This document shows, in pieces, positions 1 to 7,189 of a stretch of 38,014 bases of DNA. The notes below the pieces were generated by a model. That model saw only the letters and a program-made list of their open reading frames with translations, did no database searches and had not been told where the DNA came from. Each line of letters opens with the position of its first letter. Positions within the stretch are counted from its first letter, which is position 1. The DNA is taken from the NCBI GenBank assembly GCA_030651135.1, contig JAUSCS010000004.1, positions 1-38,014 on the forward strand, given 5' to 3'. Source of the DNA: Candidatus Woesearchaeota archaeon (GTDB lineage: Archaea > Nanobdellota > Nanobdellia > Woesearchaeales > JACPBO01). Position numbers and translations under genes: made by a program.

Positions 1-87
1 AGACCAATACGGCAAGTGGCGATATATTTTAATAAAACAGCAGAATTAATACAAAGGTGGTTTGCAAAACAATCAATAGAGAGTTAG
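1..87 (+). CDS. C-terminal end of an unidentified protein (5' truncated by window)
   Basis: An open frame runs from the first base of the window to a TAG at 85-87 and gives 28 residues ending in IQRWFAKQSIES. It has no start inside the window, so it would be the tail of a gene that begins upstream. The residue mix (basic and aromatic, no stop) is compatible with a real coding end, and the next gene follows after 38 bases on the same strand. The fragment is too short to assign a family, and a chance open frame cannot be excluded. Confidence 0.4.
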   Translation, partial: RPIRQVAIYFNKTAELIQRWFAKQSIES

Positions 88-125
88 AATTAGAGAATAT
101 AATACTATTTTGAAAATATATAAAT

Positions 126-758
126 ATGAAAAAATTTAGCAGATATCCAAAACTATCTTTACAGTCAGGACAAGTGTCAAGATTACTTTTGGTTTTGGCA
201 ATAATTGTTTTTGTTGCAGTTATAATTGTTTATGTAGTTTTGAGAGCGACTACTGCTCCGCCAAAGCCAGTTACAGACCAATCGACCGGTCCGAAAGTAG
301 TATACGAAGCAACATTAGGAAATATTAAATTTACATTTCAGGAAGCAAGAGATGTTGGTAAAATTCTGGCTGGCTCAAAATCTAGGTTTTCTGACTGGCA
401 AAAAGATTTAACTACCACGGAAAAATTTATAATAGTCACAATTGGAGCCCAGAATAAAGGAAAAGAAAACATACCAGAAAGAGTTTGGGACATAGGAAAT
501 ATAGTTGATTCGGAGGGAAGAAATTTTGTGCCATTAGACAATGTAGCAGATGCCTGGCAGCCAGATCCTAATTTATGCGGAGCTTTATTAAAACCAGAAT
601 TTGCCGCCACTCCTTGCGTTAAAATATATGAGGTGTCGCGAATTTCCACTGGTTTGAAAATAAATGTTTCTGCCTTTAAAAAGGAGGGCATTGCGACCTA
701 TTCAACTGACGATAGAAATAAAGAAACAGCGCTTATAGACCTGGTGGTGACTCAATAA
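126..758 (+). CDS. Membrane-anchored extracytoplasmic protein, DUF4352-like
   Basis: This 210-aa protein has a short basic N-terminus, one strong hydrophobic segment at about residues 20-42, a proline/threonine-rich linker, and a soluble domain from about residue 58 to the end. The domain alternates predicted beta strands and contains a stretch ('IVTIGAQNKGKENIP') that resembles the Ig-like DUF4352 family often found on the outside of Gram-positive and CPR cells. Two cysteines (in 'LCGALL' and 'TPCVKI') could form a disulfide. A TATAAT lies at 98-103, so the transcript may start close to the ATG; no clear Shine-Dalgarno is visible. The family call rests on pattern only, and the function is unknown. 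Confidence 0.6.
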   Translation: MKKFSRYPKLSLQSGQVSRLLLVLAIIVFVAVIIVYVVLRATTAPPKPVTDQSTGPKVVYEATLGNIKFTFQEARDVGKILAGSKSRFSDWQKDLTTTEKFIIVTIGAQNKGKENIPERVWDIGNIVDSEGRNFVPLDNVADAWQPDPNLCGALLKPEFAATPCVKIYEVSRISTGLKINVSAFKKEGIATYSTDDRNKETALIDLVVTQ

Positions 759-779
759 TTTTAAGAGACCAATATATCT

Positions 780-1169
780 ATGACAGATGAAAAAGAAAAA
801 ATAAAACAGCCTTCCAGTGAAAGTTTGTCTCCTGAACAGAAAATAGAATTTTCCCCAGAGGGAATAAAAAAAACTCCGGAAAAAATAGAAACATCAAGAG
901 AAGAAATTATCACAAAAGAATCATTGAAAAGGGAGATATCTATGATGGAGTTAGACGATAATTTAAAAGAAGAAGCGTCTCAAAAAGCAAAAGAAATACA
1001 GGCATTAGGAGAAGAAGAAAAAATTGAGCATTTGTTAGAAATTACTAAAAATAAGGGAATAGTTTTTGCGGTCAGAGCCGCACAGCAAATGAATGACCCA
1101 TATATTTTAGATACTTTCCACGACATATTAGTTAAAAATTGGTCAGACTATAAACAATTTTTAAAATAG
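780..1169 (+). CDS. Small charged cytoplasmic protein, unknown
   Basis: This 129-aa protein begins 21 bases after the previous stop on the same strand. The first 60 residues are almost entirely Lys, Glu, Ser and Pro and probably disordered. Residues 60-125 look helical ('EEEKIEHLLEITKNKGI', 'FAVRAAQQMNDPYIL') and end in a hydrophobic/aromatic tail. There is no signal peptide or membrane segment. The arrangement, a disordered arm followed by a short helical domain, is common in CPR proteins encoded next to large secretion-type ATPases and may serve as an adaptor, but this is inference. I do not recognise the family. Confidence 0.6.
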   Translation: MTDEKEKIKQPSSESLSPEQKIEFSPEGIKKTPEKIETSREEIITKESLKREISMMELDDNLKEEASQKAKEIQALGEEEKIEHLLEITKNKGIVFAVRAAQQMNDPYILDTFHDILVKNWSDYKQFLK

Positions 1170-1345
1170 ACCTGCTGATTAAAGGTTTCCGTTATGAAAT
1201 GTTAAGATTTCAAAGCGAAAATTTAGAAGAGCGAGGAGGTTTATACAGAGTATAAGCCGACGAGATATTACAAATTTGTAGCTGAAATATTAATATTGCA
1301 ATAGGAAAATCTTTAGTCAGGAGGGCTAATTAAAAAGGATAATTT
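1170..1345 (+). other. 176-bp leader region with hairpin and possible leader peptide
   Basis: This non-coding gap precedes the large ATPase gene. It contains a hairpin with 9-bp arms GGTTTATAC and GTATAAGCC (1238-1258; one G-T pair, loop AGA) and a small stem GAAAT/ATTTC just before it. An 18-codon frame (ATG at 1199, stop at 1253-1255) would encode MLRFQSENLEERGGLYRV, and its stop lies inside the hairpin's 3' arm. An AGGAGGG at 1319-1325 is too far upstream to serve the ATPase start; AAGGA at 1336-1340 fits better. The sequence may be a structured 5' leader. I cannot match it to a known riboswitch. Confidence 0.35.
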
Positions 1346-3781
1346 ATGTATTTGTTGTACATATTAGTTTTAATTTTCATCTTAATTTTATTAGGATTTG
1401 TTTTTGCTTTAAAGACAGAAAAAAGTGGTAAAGGCGCGATGTTGGGCGGATTGGAAACCGTTCTTTTTTTGGTTATGATGCCAAAAAATGATTTCAAAAA
1501 AGACGAGTTAATGCAAAAAGAAGAAAAAGTTTTAATCTCCCAGATGGAGCAGATTTTATCTAATTTCCTGTATCTTAAAAAAACTAAAATGTTTGAGGAG
1601 CCTCCTTGTGTGGCTCTTGAAATCGCTTCGCAAATTGGCGGTAAAGATATTTCTTTTTATGTTGCTGTGCCCAAATATTTAGATACTGCTTTTGAAAAAT
1701 ATGTTCAAGGAGTATATCCAAGGGCAATAGTAGAAAAAATTCCTCAAGATTATACTATTTTTGAACCTCAGGGAGTGACAGTCGGTTCATATTTAAAACT
1801 AAGAGAAAATTCATTATTTCCAATTAGCACTTATCAAAATTTAGAGAAAGACCCTCTTTCAACTATTACGAATAATTTAAGTAAAATATCAGATAAAGAA
1901 GGGGCCGCAGTTCAAGTGATAATCAGACCGTTGACTGGTTTTAATTTAAGGGAAAAGGGAGAAAAGGTTTTGACAAGAATTAGAGAAGGCAAGTCGGCTA
2001 AAGTTGCTATTGCAGAAGTTTTTAGAGCCGGTTCATTTAAAGTTGCCGAAGATTTAATTAGGGGTCCAGCAAGCACAAAGGATAAAGATAAGATATTTGA
2101 AGATACAAAAAATAAACAGCAAGGAATTAGCCAAAGAGATTACGACGCCATTGAAAGAAAAATTCAAAAACAGTCGTTTGAGACAAATATCAGAATAATA
2201 ACTTCTGCAAGAACCAAAGACAGGGCAGAAGAAATTTTATTGCATTTACAGAGCGCTTTTTCACAATTTTCGCTTTCAGCAATAAATAGTTTGGAACCCC
2301 AAAATGTACATAAAAAAGAGCTTAAAAAGCTAATTTATGATTTTACATTTAGGAACTTTAATCCAAAACAAACCAATATCTTAAATTTAGAAGAGCTGTC
2401 TAGTATTTATCATTTTCCTACTCATTTTATTGAAACTCCTTATATTAAGGCAGCAAAATCGGGAGTAGCGGCGCCTCCATCTGATTTGCCTGAAAATGGA
2501 GTTAATTTAATTGGCAGAGTTGTTTTTCGCGGAGATGAAAAAAAGGTTTATTTTGCATCAAGAGAAGACAGAAGAAGGCATTTTTATGTTATTGGTCAAA
2601 CTGGAACTGGTAAAACCACTTTATTAAAAGAAATGATAAGGCAAGATATTGAAAATGGAGAGGGGGTGGCTGTTGTGGACCCTCACGGTGAATTAATCGG
2701 TGATATTTTATCGTATATACCAAAAGAAAGAGTTGACGACGTGGTCTTGTTTGAGCCGTTTGATTTAGAAAGGCCAGCTGGCTTAAATATGCTTGAATAT
2801 GATACGCCAGAGCAAAAAGATTTTGCTGTTCAAGAAATGATATCTATTTTTTACAAATTGTTCCCGCCAGAAATAATAGGCCCGATGTTTGAGCACTATA
2901 TGAGAAATGCAATGCTTGTTTTAATGGCCGACAAAGAAAATCCAGGCACTTTAGTTGAAATCCCAAAAATGTTTACAGATGCTTCATTCTTACAGGAGAA
3001 ATTAACTAAAGTTACAGACCCAATTGTCAGAAATTTTTGGTTAAAAGAATGGGCGCAGACCACAGGGAGCACAAAAAGCGATATGTTGGGTTATGTTGTT
3101 TCTAAAGTTGGCAGATTCATTGAAAACGAAATGATGAGAAATATAATTGGTCAGTCGCATTCCAGTTTTGACCTGTCAAAAATAATGGACGAAAAGAAAA
3201 TTTTCTTGGCTAATTTATCAAAAGGATTAACGGGTGAAGTGAACAGTTCTTTATTGGGCTTAATTTTAGTTTCAAAAATGCAGATGGCAGCTATGAAGAG
3301 AGCTAGAATTTCAGAAGAAGAAAGAAAAGATTTTTATTTGTATATTGATGAATTCCAAAACTTTACGACAGATAGTATTTCTACAATTTTATCTGAGGCC
3401 AGAAAATATAAGTTAAACTTAATAATGGCCCACCAGTATATTCCTCAATTAACTGACCAAATTAAAAATGCTGTTTTTGGAAACGTTGGTACAATTGGAG
3501 CTTATCGTATCGGGGCAGAAGACGCCGAATTTTTAGAAAAGCAATTTGAACCGGAATTTTCAAGGTTTGACTTAGTAAACCTGGATAATTTTAATTTGAT
3601 TTTAAAAATGATGATAAATAATAAAACATCAACTCCATTTAAAATTGAAGTGATAAAACCCACGAAAGGCAAACCAGAAATTGTAGAACCCATTAAAAAA
3701 ATATCAAAACTAAAATACAGCAAAGCAAGAGCAGTAGTTGAAAAAGAAATTAGCGAGAGGTCGTTTACAACATCAATATAG
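1346..3781 (+). CDS. HerA/TraD-like P-loop ATPase (DUF87/type IV coupling protein-like) with N-terminal membrane anchor
   Basis: This 811-aa protein has a hydrophobic anchor at residues 1-22, a long N-terminal domain (about 40-400) and a C-terminal RecA-like motor. Walker A reads GQTGTGKTT at about residues 417-425 and Walker B LYIDEFQNF around D668-E669. 'VVDPHGELIGDIL' and 'IMAHQYIPQL' are typical of the HerA/VirD4/TraG superfamily. Such ATPases move DNA or protein across membranes in conjugation or competence-like systems; a large membrane-anchored version is widespread in CPR genomes, where its role is not established. It follows a 176-bp leader and ends at a strong bidirectional terminator. 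The superfamily is secure, but whether it pumps DNA, pilins or protein is open. Confidence 0.85.
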   Translation: MYLLYILVLIFILILLGFVFALKTEKSGKGAMLGGLETVLFLVMMPKNDFKKDELMQKEEKVLISQMEQILSNFLYLKKTKMFEEPPCVALEIASQIGGKDISFYVAVPKYLDTAFEKYVQGVYPRAIVEKIPQDYTIFEPQGVTVGSYLKLRENSLFPISTYQNLEKDPLSTITNNLSKISDKEGAAVQVIIRPLTGFNLREKGEKVLTRIREGKSAKVAIAEVFRAGSFKVAEDLIRGPASTKDKDKIFEDTKNKQQGISQRDYDAIERKIQKQSFETNIRIITSARTKDRAEEILLHLQSAFSQFSLSAINSLEPQNVHKKELKKLIYDFTFRNFNPKQTNILNLEELSSIYHFPTHFIETPYIKAAKSGVAAPPSDLPENGVNLIGRVVFRGDEKKVYFASREDRRRHFYVIGQTGTGKTTLLKEMIRQDIENGEGVAVVDPHGELIGDILSYIPKERVDDVVLFEPFDLERPAGLNMLEYDTPEQKDFAVQEMISIFYKLFPPEIIGPMFEHYMRNAMLVLMADKENPGTLVEIPKMFTDASFLQEKLTKVTDPIVRNFWLKEWAQTTGSTKSDMLGYVVSKVGRFIENEMMRNIIGQSHSSFDLSKIMDEKKIFLANLSKGLTGEVNSSLLGLILVSKMQMAAMKRARISEEERKDFYLYIDEFQNFTTDSISTILSEARKYKLNLIMAHQYIPQLTDQIKNAVFGNVGTIGAYRIGAEDAEFLEKQFEPEFSRFDLVNLDNFNLILKMMINNKTSTPFKIEVIKPTKGKPEIVEPIKKISKLKYSKARAVVEKEISERSFTTSI

Positions 3782-3793
3782 TAAAATTAAAAT

Positions 3794-3832
3794 AAAAACC
3801 GACTCTTGTAATAATATGGGTCGGTTTTTTTA
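3794..3832. terminator. Bidirectional intrinsic terminator
   Basis: Arms ACCGAC (3798-3803) and GTCGGT (3820-3825) are flanked by an A-run on the left and a T-run on the right. The hairpin therefore works in both directions, ending the ATPase transcript (plus strand) and the efp transcript (minus strand), whose stop codons converge here. Confidence 0.85.
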
Positions 3833-3842
3833 ATAAGATAAC

Positions 3843-4403
3843 TTATACTCTTTTTACATATTCGCCAAGTTCTGTGTTTACTTCAATAACATCTCCTTCT
3901 TCAATAAAGAGTGGAACTTGTACTTCGGCTCCCGATTCTAATATGGCTAATTTTGTGCCTCCTTGGGCTCGGTCTCCCTTAAGTCCTGGAGGAGATTCTT
4001 TAACTTTTAGTTGGACTTTTATAGAGGCCGAAATATTAATTATCTTATCATCAAAAAGTATGCCTTCAACGAGAGAATTAGGTTTAAAAAACTTCGCTTG
4101 TTTACCAATTTGGTCTTCTGTGAAAGAAAATCGGTTTTTAGGGTCGTTCTCTTCACAAAAAAAATATTGACCTTTGTTGGAATATAAAAATTTGATATTT
4201 TTCTTTTCTAATTCTGCTTCTTGAAATACATCTCCTTGCTGAAAGTTTTTTTCTTTTACAGTGCCATTTATAAGATTTTTGATTTTACTTTGAATAACAG
4301 GCCTTCTTTGAGCCATTTTTAAAAGCTGGGCTTCTAAAACTTCCCAGGGTTGGCCTTCATAAATAAATCTCGTTCCTTTTTTTAAATCTGTATGAGTAAG
4401 CAT
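3843..4403 (-). CDS. efp: Translation elongation factor P with atypical tip loop
   Basis: This 186-aa protein has full EF-P length with the N-terminal KOW-like domain and two OB-type domains. The diagnostic C-terminal signature is present ('SPPGLKGDRAQGGTK' followed by 'VPLFIEEGDVIEVNT'). EF-P binds between the P and E sites of the ribosome and relieves stalling at polyproline. The tip loop, which in E. coli is KPGKGQA with modified Lys34, reads KMAQRRP here; an ungapped alignment puts Gln at the modified position and Arg next to it. It should therefore not be a substrate for EpmA-type lysylation, and no modification gene is visible nearby. It is the downstream gene of a two-gene minus-strand unit, 32 bp after the helix-hairpin-helix gene. 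Confidence 0.95.
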   Translation of the reverse strand: MLTHTDLKKGTRFIYEGQPWEVLEAQLLKMAQRRPVIQSKIKNLINGTVKEKNFQQGDVFQEAELEKKNIKFLYSNKGQYFFCEENDPKNRFSFTEDQIGKQAKFFKPNSLVEGILFDDKIINISASIKVQLKVKESPPGLKGDRAQGGTKLAILESGAEVQVPLFIEEGDVIEVNTELGEYVKRV

Positions 4404-4435
4404 GTTTAGTAAAGATTATTGCCTCGCAAAAATTA

Positions 4436-5113
4436 TTATTCTATTATTTTCCACTCAATTGTCGATTCTTTATCGGCAAATTCTAACCATTCGCCGTATT
4501 TTGAAATTACAAACCATTTTTTCTTTGATTCTGACCACACCATCGGGCTTCCCTTATAAAATGGTTTTTTTACGATTTCTTTTGGCTTTAAAGTGTCTAA
4601 CTCAAGCCATTTCTTAAAAACGGTCTCAATAGCGTAATCAAGTTTTCTGGAGCTCGCCCATTGAGAAACTTTTTTAATTGCTTCCTTGGCCTTCTCGGTA
4701 GAGCCAGCTAAATCCAAAAGCTGTTTTGCTGGTTTTGTAAATCTTGAATATATTATCTTTCTTTTTTTAGCATTTTCTTTTAATTCCTGCAAGGATAATC
4801 CCTTTGACTCAAAAAAATAAGTTATAATTTGGCGGATTGCAGTTTCCTCTTTTAATTTTTCAAAATCTTTAATTTTTCCGCGTTTTATATACTCTTCAAT
4901 TTTTTTAGTATTTTTTTCGCCAATGCCAATATCTCTTATTCCTTTTAATCCTTTTTCTTTATAAATTTCACCTATATTAACTTTTAAGTTATCTAAAATA
5001 TTTATAGCGTTTTTGTAGGCCTTTAATTTATAGTTCAAAGCTTTGTCTCCTTTTATTTCTAAAAGATGTATTATATCTTTGAAAATTTTTGATATTTCTT
5101 CGTTCACCCCCAC
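4436..5113 (-). CDS. PolX-type helix-hairpin-helix domain protein
   Basis: This protein has up to 225 aa. The N-terminal 90 residues match the helix-hairpin-helix module that opens family X DNA polymerases and PolX: 'ISKIFKDIIHLLEIKGD', then 'AYKNAINILDNL', then the hairpin 'IRDIGIGEKNTKKIEEYI'. No polymerase palm aspartates follow. The rest is a lysine-rich helical region and a C-terminal part with several Trp (KKWL, PMVW, KKKWFV, GEWLEF) that I do not recognise. It probably binds DNA. The start is a GTG at 5113 or 5107; both lie in a G-rich repeat (TGGTGTGGGGG), and 5107 would place translation exactly at the conserved domain edge. Confidence 0.65.
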   Translation of the reverse strand: MGVNEEISKIFKDIIHLLEIKGDKALNYKLKAYKNAINILDNLKVNIGEIYKEKGLKGIRDIGIGEKNTKKIEEYIKRGKIKDFEKLKEETAIRQIITYFFESKGLSLQELKENAKKRKIIYSRFTKPAKQLLDLAGSTEKAKEAIKKVSQWASSRKLDYAIETVFKKWLELDTLKPKEIVKKPFYKGSPMVWSESKKKWFVISKYGEWLEFADKESTIEWKIIE

Positions 5114-5205
5114 ACCAAACGAGCTTATTATCTAATGACCTTAGCTCGTTGGTAATTATTATTAATTTTATACATGGACCCCTTGCTCGTTATGGTGTGG
5201 GGGTT
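5105..5205. repeat. Inverted pair of REP-like elements (TGGTGTGGGGG family)
   Basis: Two copies of the 11-mer TGGTGTGGGGG face each other: one on the minus strand (5107-5117) and one on the plus strand (5193-5203). Both are extended by GCTCGTT, so the arms match over about 20 bases with one indel. Inside lies a second local palindrome: ACCAAACGAGCT (5114-5125) against AGCTCGTTGGT (5143-5153). A third copy with the same 'hairpin ending in TGGT, then GTGGGGG' design occurs at 10132-10163. Paired inverted elements of this kind resemble REPINs. The left arm overlaps the start of the helix-hairpin-helix gene. Confidence 0.6.
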
Positions 5206-5234
5206 CATGGTTTGATTTTAACATTTTTTTTGCA

Positions 5235-5270
5235 ATAAAAAAGAGACCGTTAGCTTTTGCTTTCGGTCTC
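5235..5270 (-). terminator. Intrinsic terminator of the PD40 gene
   Basis: On the minus strand, arms GAGACCG and CGGTCTC (5264-5270 and 5243-5249) form a 7-bp stem that an inner AAAGC/GCTAA pairing may extend. A run of six T residues follows. It sits about 20 bases after the stop of the secreted beta-propeller gene. Confidence 0.85.
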
Positions 5271-5290
5271 GTTGAATTTTGCAAGGGTTG

Positions 5291-6433
5291 TTATTTCCTG
5301 GCGATTTTTTCGGTCGTTTCGCCAGTTGTGATTTGGGTTTGTTTTGAACCGTCGGGGTTCATGGTCCAAATCTCTCCGTTCCTCACGAATGCTATTTTTT
5401 TTCCATCGGGTGACAACGAAGGATGTTTGTCTTCTCTGTTGTTGCCGATGTTTTTTATAGTTTTTAGACTGATTTTCGCTCCGGTGTGTTCAAGCGTTTT
5501 GTTTAAGCCGTAGCTTCTGTAAGTACGACTATGGCTTAAATCCATCACGCAGATGCCGAAGTTGTTGTTGAAAACCAGTTTTTTTTCGTCTGGGAACAAA
5601 GACAAGTCGGAAGAGAACTCGTTTACTCCGTTGTAAACGGCAAGGTTGCGGTTTGCGCTGTCCTTGGCGTTTATTGAAAAGATATACTCTCTTGATGTGA
5701 AAAAAAATTTACTGCTGTCTGACAGCCAGCAAATTCTATCATCAGGGGAGAGCTCGGTAATCCAGGCTTCTTTTGCCGTGAAATGGTATTCTGTTCCTTC
5801 ATCAACGTTCACGACGCCAATGGTGTATCCCATTGAGGAGATGCCGTTCATTTTTTCAAATGTGAAAGCAATTTGCTTTCCGTCCGGCGACCAAACAGGA
5901 TGACTGCCGTTTGTCAATTTACGGAATACTCCGTTAGAACCCATCAGGCAAATTTCCTCTAAATTGGGCGTATTGTCGATACCGCTGTGAGAAACCTTCG
6001 TAAAAGCAATTTGCTTTCCGTCCGGTGACCACGAAAGCTGGCTATGACAATACTCAATTTTAGCTAGCTGGCGAAGATTTGATCCGCTTTTGCCGATCAC
6101 GTAAACGCCGCTATCGTCAGTGGAAGGCCCTCTTTTTACAAAGGCTATCCCGTTTCCGTTGGGAGACCAATAAAAATTGTCATTCAAAACATGGTAAGTA
6201 TCCGGAAGTTTTTTCAGATTAGTCCCGTCGTCGTTTATTACGCAGAGACTTTTTTTGTGACTTTCCCATGATTCGTTTGTCTCGGTTAAGACGAAACAAA
6301 TCTTGTCTCCGCGAGGAGACCATTTGGGATTGGATTTCCAGGATCGATTTTGCCATTGGTCTGCTTGCAGCAGGTTGATGTTTAGCCCAATAATTAGGCA
6401 AATCAGCGAGAATATCAAGGTTATCTTTTTCAC
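5291..6433 (-). CDS. Secreted TolB-like beta-propeller (PD40 repeats)
   Basis: This 380-aa protein has a cleavable-looking signal peptide (MKKITLIFSLICLIIGL, cleavage probably after LLQA). It then has at least five PD40/WD40-like blades with the hallmark 'SPDGKQIAF': about residues 38-46, 87-97, 133-143, 181-190 and 341-350. TolB-type propellers bind proteins or peptidoglycan-linked partners outside the membrane; no Tol genes are nearby, so the role is unknown. The start is GTG at 6433, chosen because AAGGAG lies 7 bases upstream and the signal peptide begins there. It has a near-perfect promoter and its own terminator. Its GC content is visibly higher than that of its neighbours, which suggests acquisition as a single-gene unit. 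Confidence 0.8.
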   Translation of the reverse strand: MKKITLIFSLICLIIGLNINLLQADQWQNRSWKSNPKWSPRGDKICFVLTETNESWESHKKSLCVINDDGTNLKKLPDTYHVLNDNFYWSPNGNGIAFVKRGPSTDDSGVYVIGKSGSNLRQLAKIEYCHSQLSWSPDGKQIAFTKVSHSGIDNTPNLEEICLMGSNGVFRKLTNGSHPVWSPDGKQIAFTFEKMNGISSMGYTIGVVNVDEGTEYHFTAKEAWITELSPDDRICWLSDSSKFFFTSREYIFSINAKDSANRNLAVYNGVNEFSSDLSLFPDEKKLVFNNNFGICVMDLSHSRTYRSYGLNKTLEHTGAKISLKTIKNIGNNREDKHPSLSPDGKKIAFVRNGEIWTMNPDGSKQTQITTGETTEKIARK

Positions 6434-6491
6434 GTTTCTTCTCCTTGCAAAACAAAAGTTGTAAAGGTTCTGTAATTTACTCTCTACGTAT

Positions 6492-6519
6492 ATTATATAT
6501 GATTAAGGCAATATGTCAA
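6492..6519 (-). promoter_or_regulatory. Consensus sigma70-type promoter for the PD40 gene
   Basis: On the minus strand, TTGACA (6514-6519) is followed after 16 bases by TATAAT (6492-6497). Both hexamers match the consensus exactly. Transcription would start near 6485 and leave a leader of about 50 bases before the GTG at 6433. Confidence 0.75.
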
Positions 6520-6576
6520 TATCGTTGAGATATTTGAATTATTTTGTTAGACTATCTAATATACTAACCTAATGCT

Positions 6577-7155
6577 ATGAAAATAAAACACCGTATTTTT
6601 ATCGCTATAAATTTACCGAGCGACATTAAAAAGCAACTGAACTTATATAAAGACAAATGGCAAGAACTACCGGCAAAATGGACTAATTTGGGCAATATGC
6701 ATATTACTTTAGAGTTCTTGGGAAATTTAACAGACGAAGAATTAGGAGAAGTATGCATGGCTGTTAAAGAGGTTTCAGAAAAACATAAATTTTTTAGTAT
6801 CAATTTAAATAAAATTATTTATGGACCATTTCAACTTCATTTGGGGCAGGCTCCTAAAATGATTTGGGCTAAGGGAGAGAACTCAAAAGAATTATCATTT
6901 TTAAAGGCTGACCTGGAAGATAAATTATTTAAAATTGTACGGCTTGCTCCGGAAACTAAATTATTCTATCCTCACGTTACTTTAGCTAGAATTATTGGTT
7001 GGGAATGGAAAAAAATTGATCCGATAGAAAGACCAGAAGTTAATGAAAATATAGATTTTGTTTTTACGGTTGAATCAATTGAAGTTATGGAAAGCGTTTT
7101 TAAGAAAAGCGGACCGGAATATACAGTGATAGAATCGCATAATTTAAAAGTTTAA
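6577..7155 (+). CDS. thpR: RNA 2',3'-cyclic phosphodiesterase / 2'-5' RNA ligase
   Basis: This 192-aa protein of the 2H phosphoesterase superfamily has both catalytic HxTx motifs: HITLEFLG at about residues 42-49 and HVTLARI at about residues 132-138. N-terminal 'RIFIAINLPSDIKKQL' is typical of bacterial ThpR/LigT. The enzyme hydrolyses 2',3'-cyclic phosphates on RNA or joins tRNA halves with 2'-5' linkage; its physiological substrate is uncertain. The ATG at 6577 gives the normal length. A weak promoter (TTGAGA at 6525, TAGACT at 6548) may lie back-to-back with the PD40 promoter. murC follows after 34 bases and is probably cotranscribed. Confidence 0.88.
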   Translation: MKIKHRIFIAINLPSDIKKQLNLYKDKWQELPAKWTNLGNMHITLEFLGNLTDEELGEVCMAVKEVSEKHKFFSINLNKIIYGPFQLHLGQAPKMIWAKGENSKELSFLKADLEDKLFKIVRLAPETKLFYPHVTLARIIGWEWKKIDPIERPEVNENIDFVFTVESIEVMESVFKKSGPEYTVIESHNLKV

Positions 7156-7189
7156 ATTAAATGTTTATCTTAGATAAATTTAAGAATTT

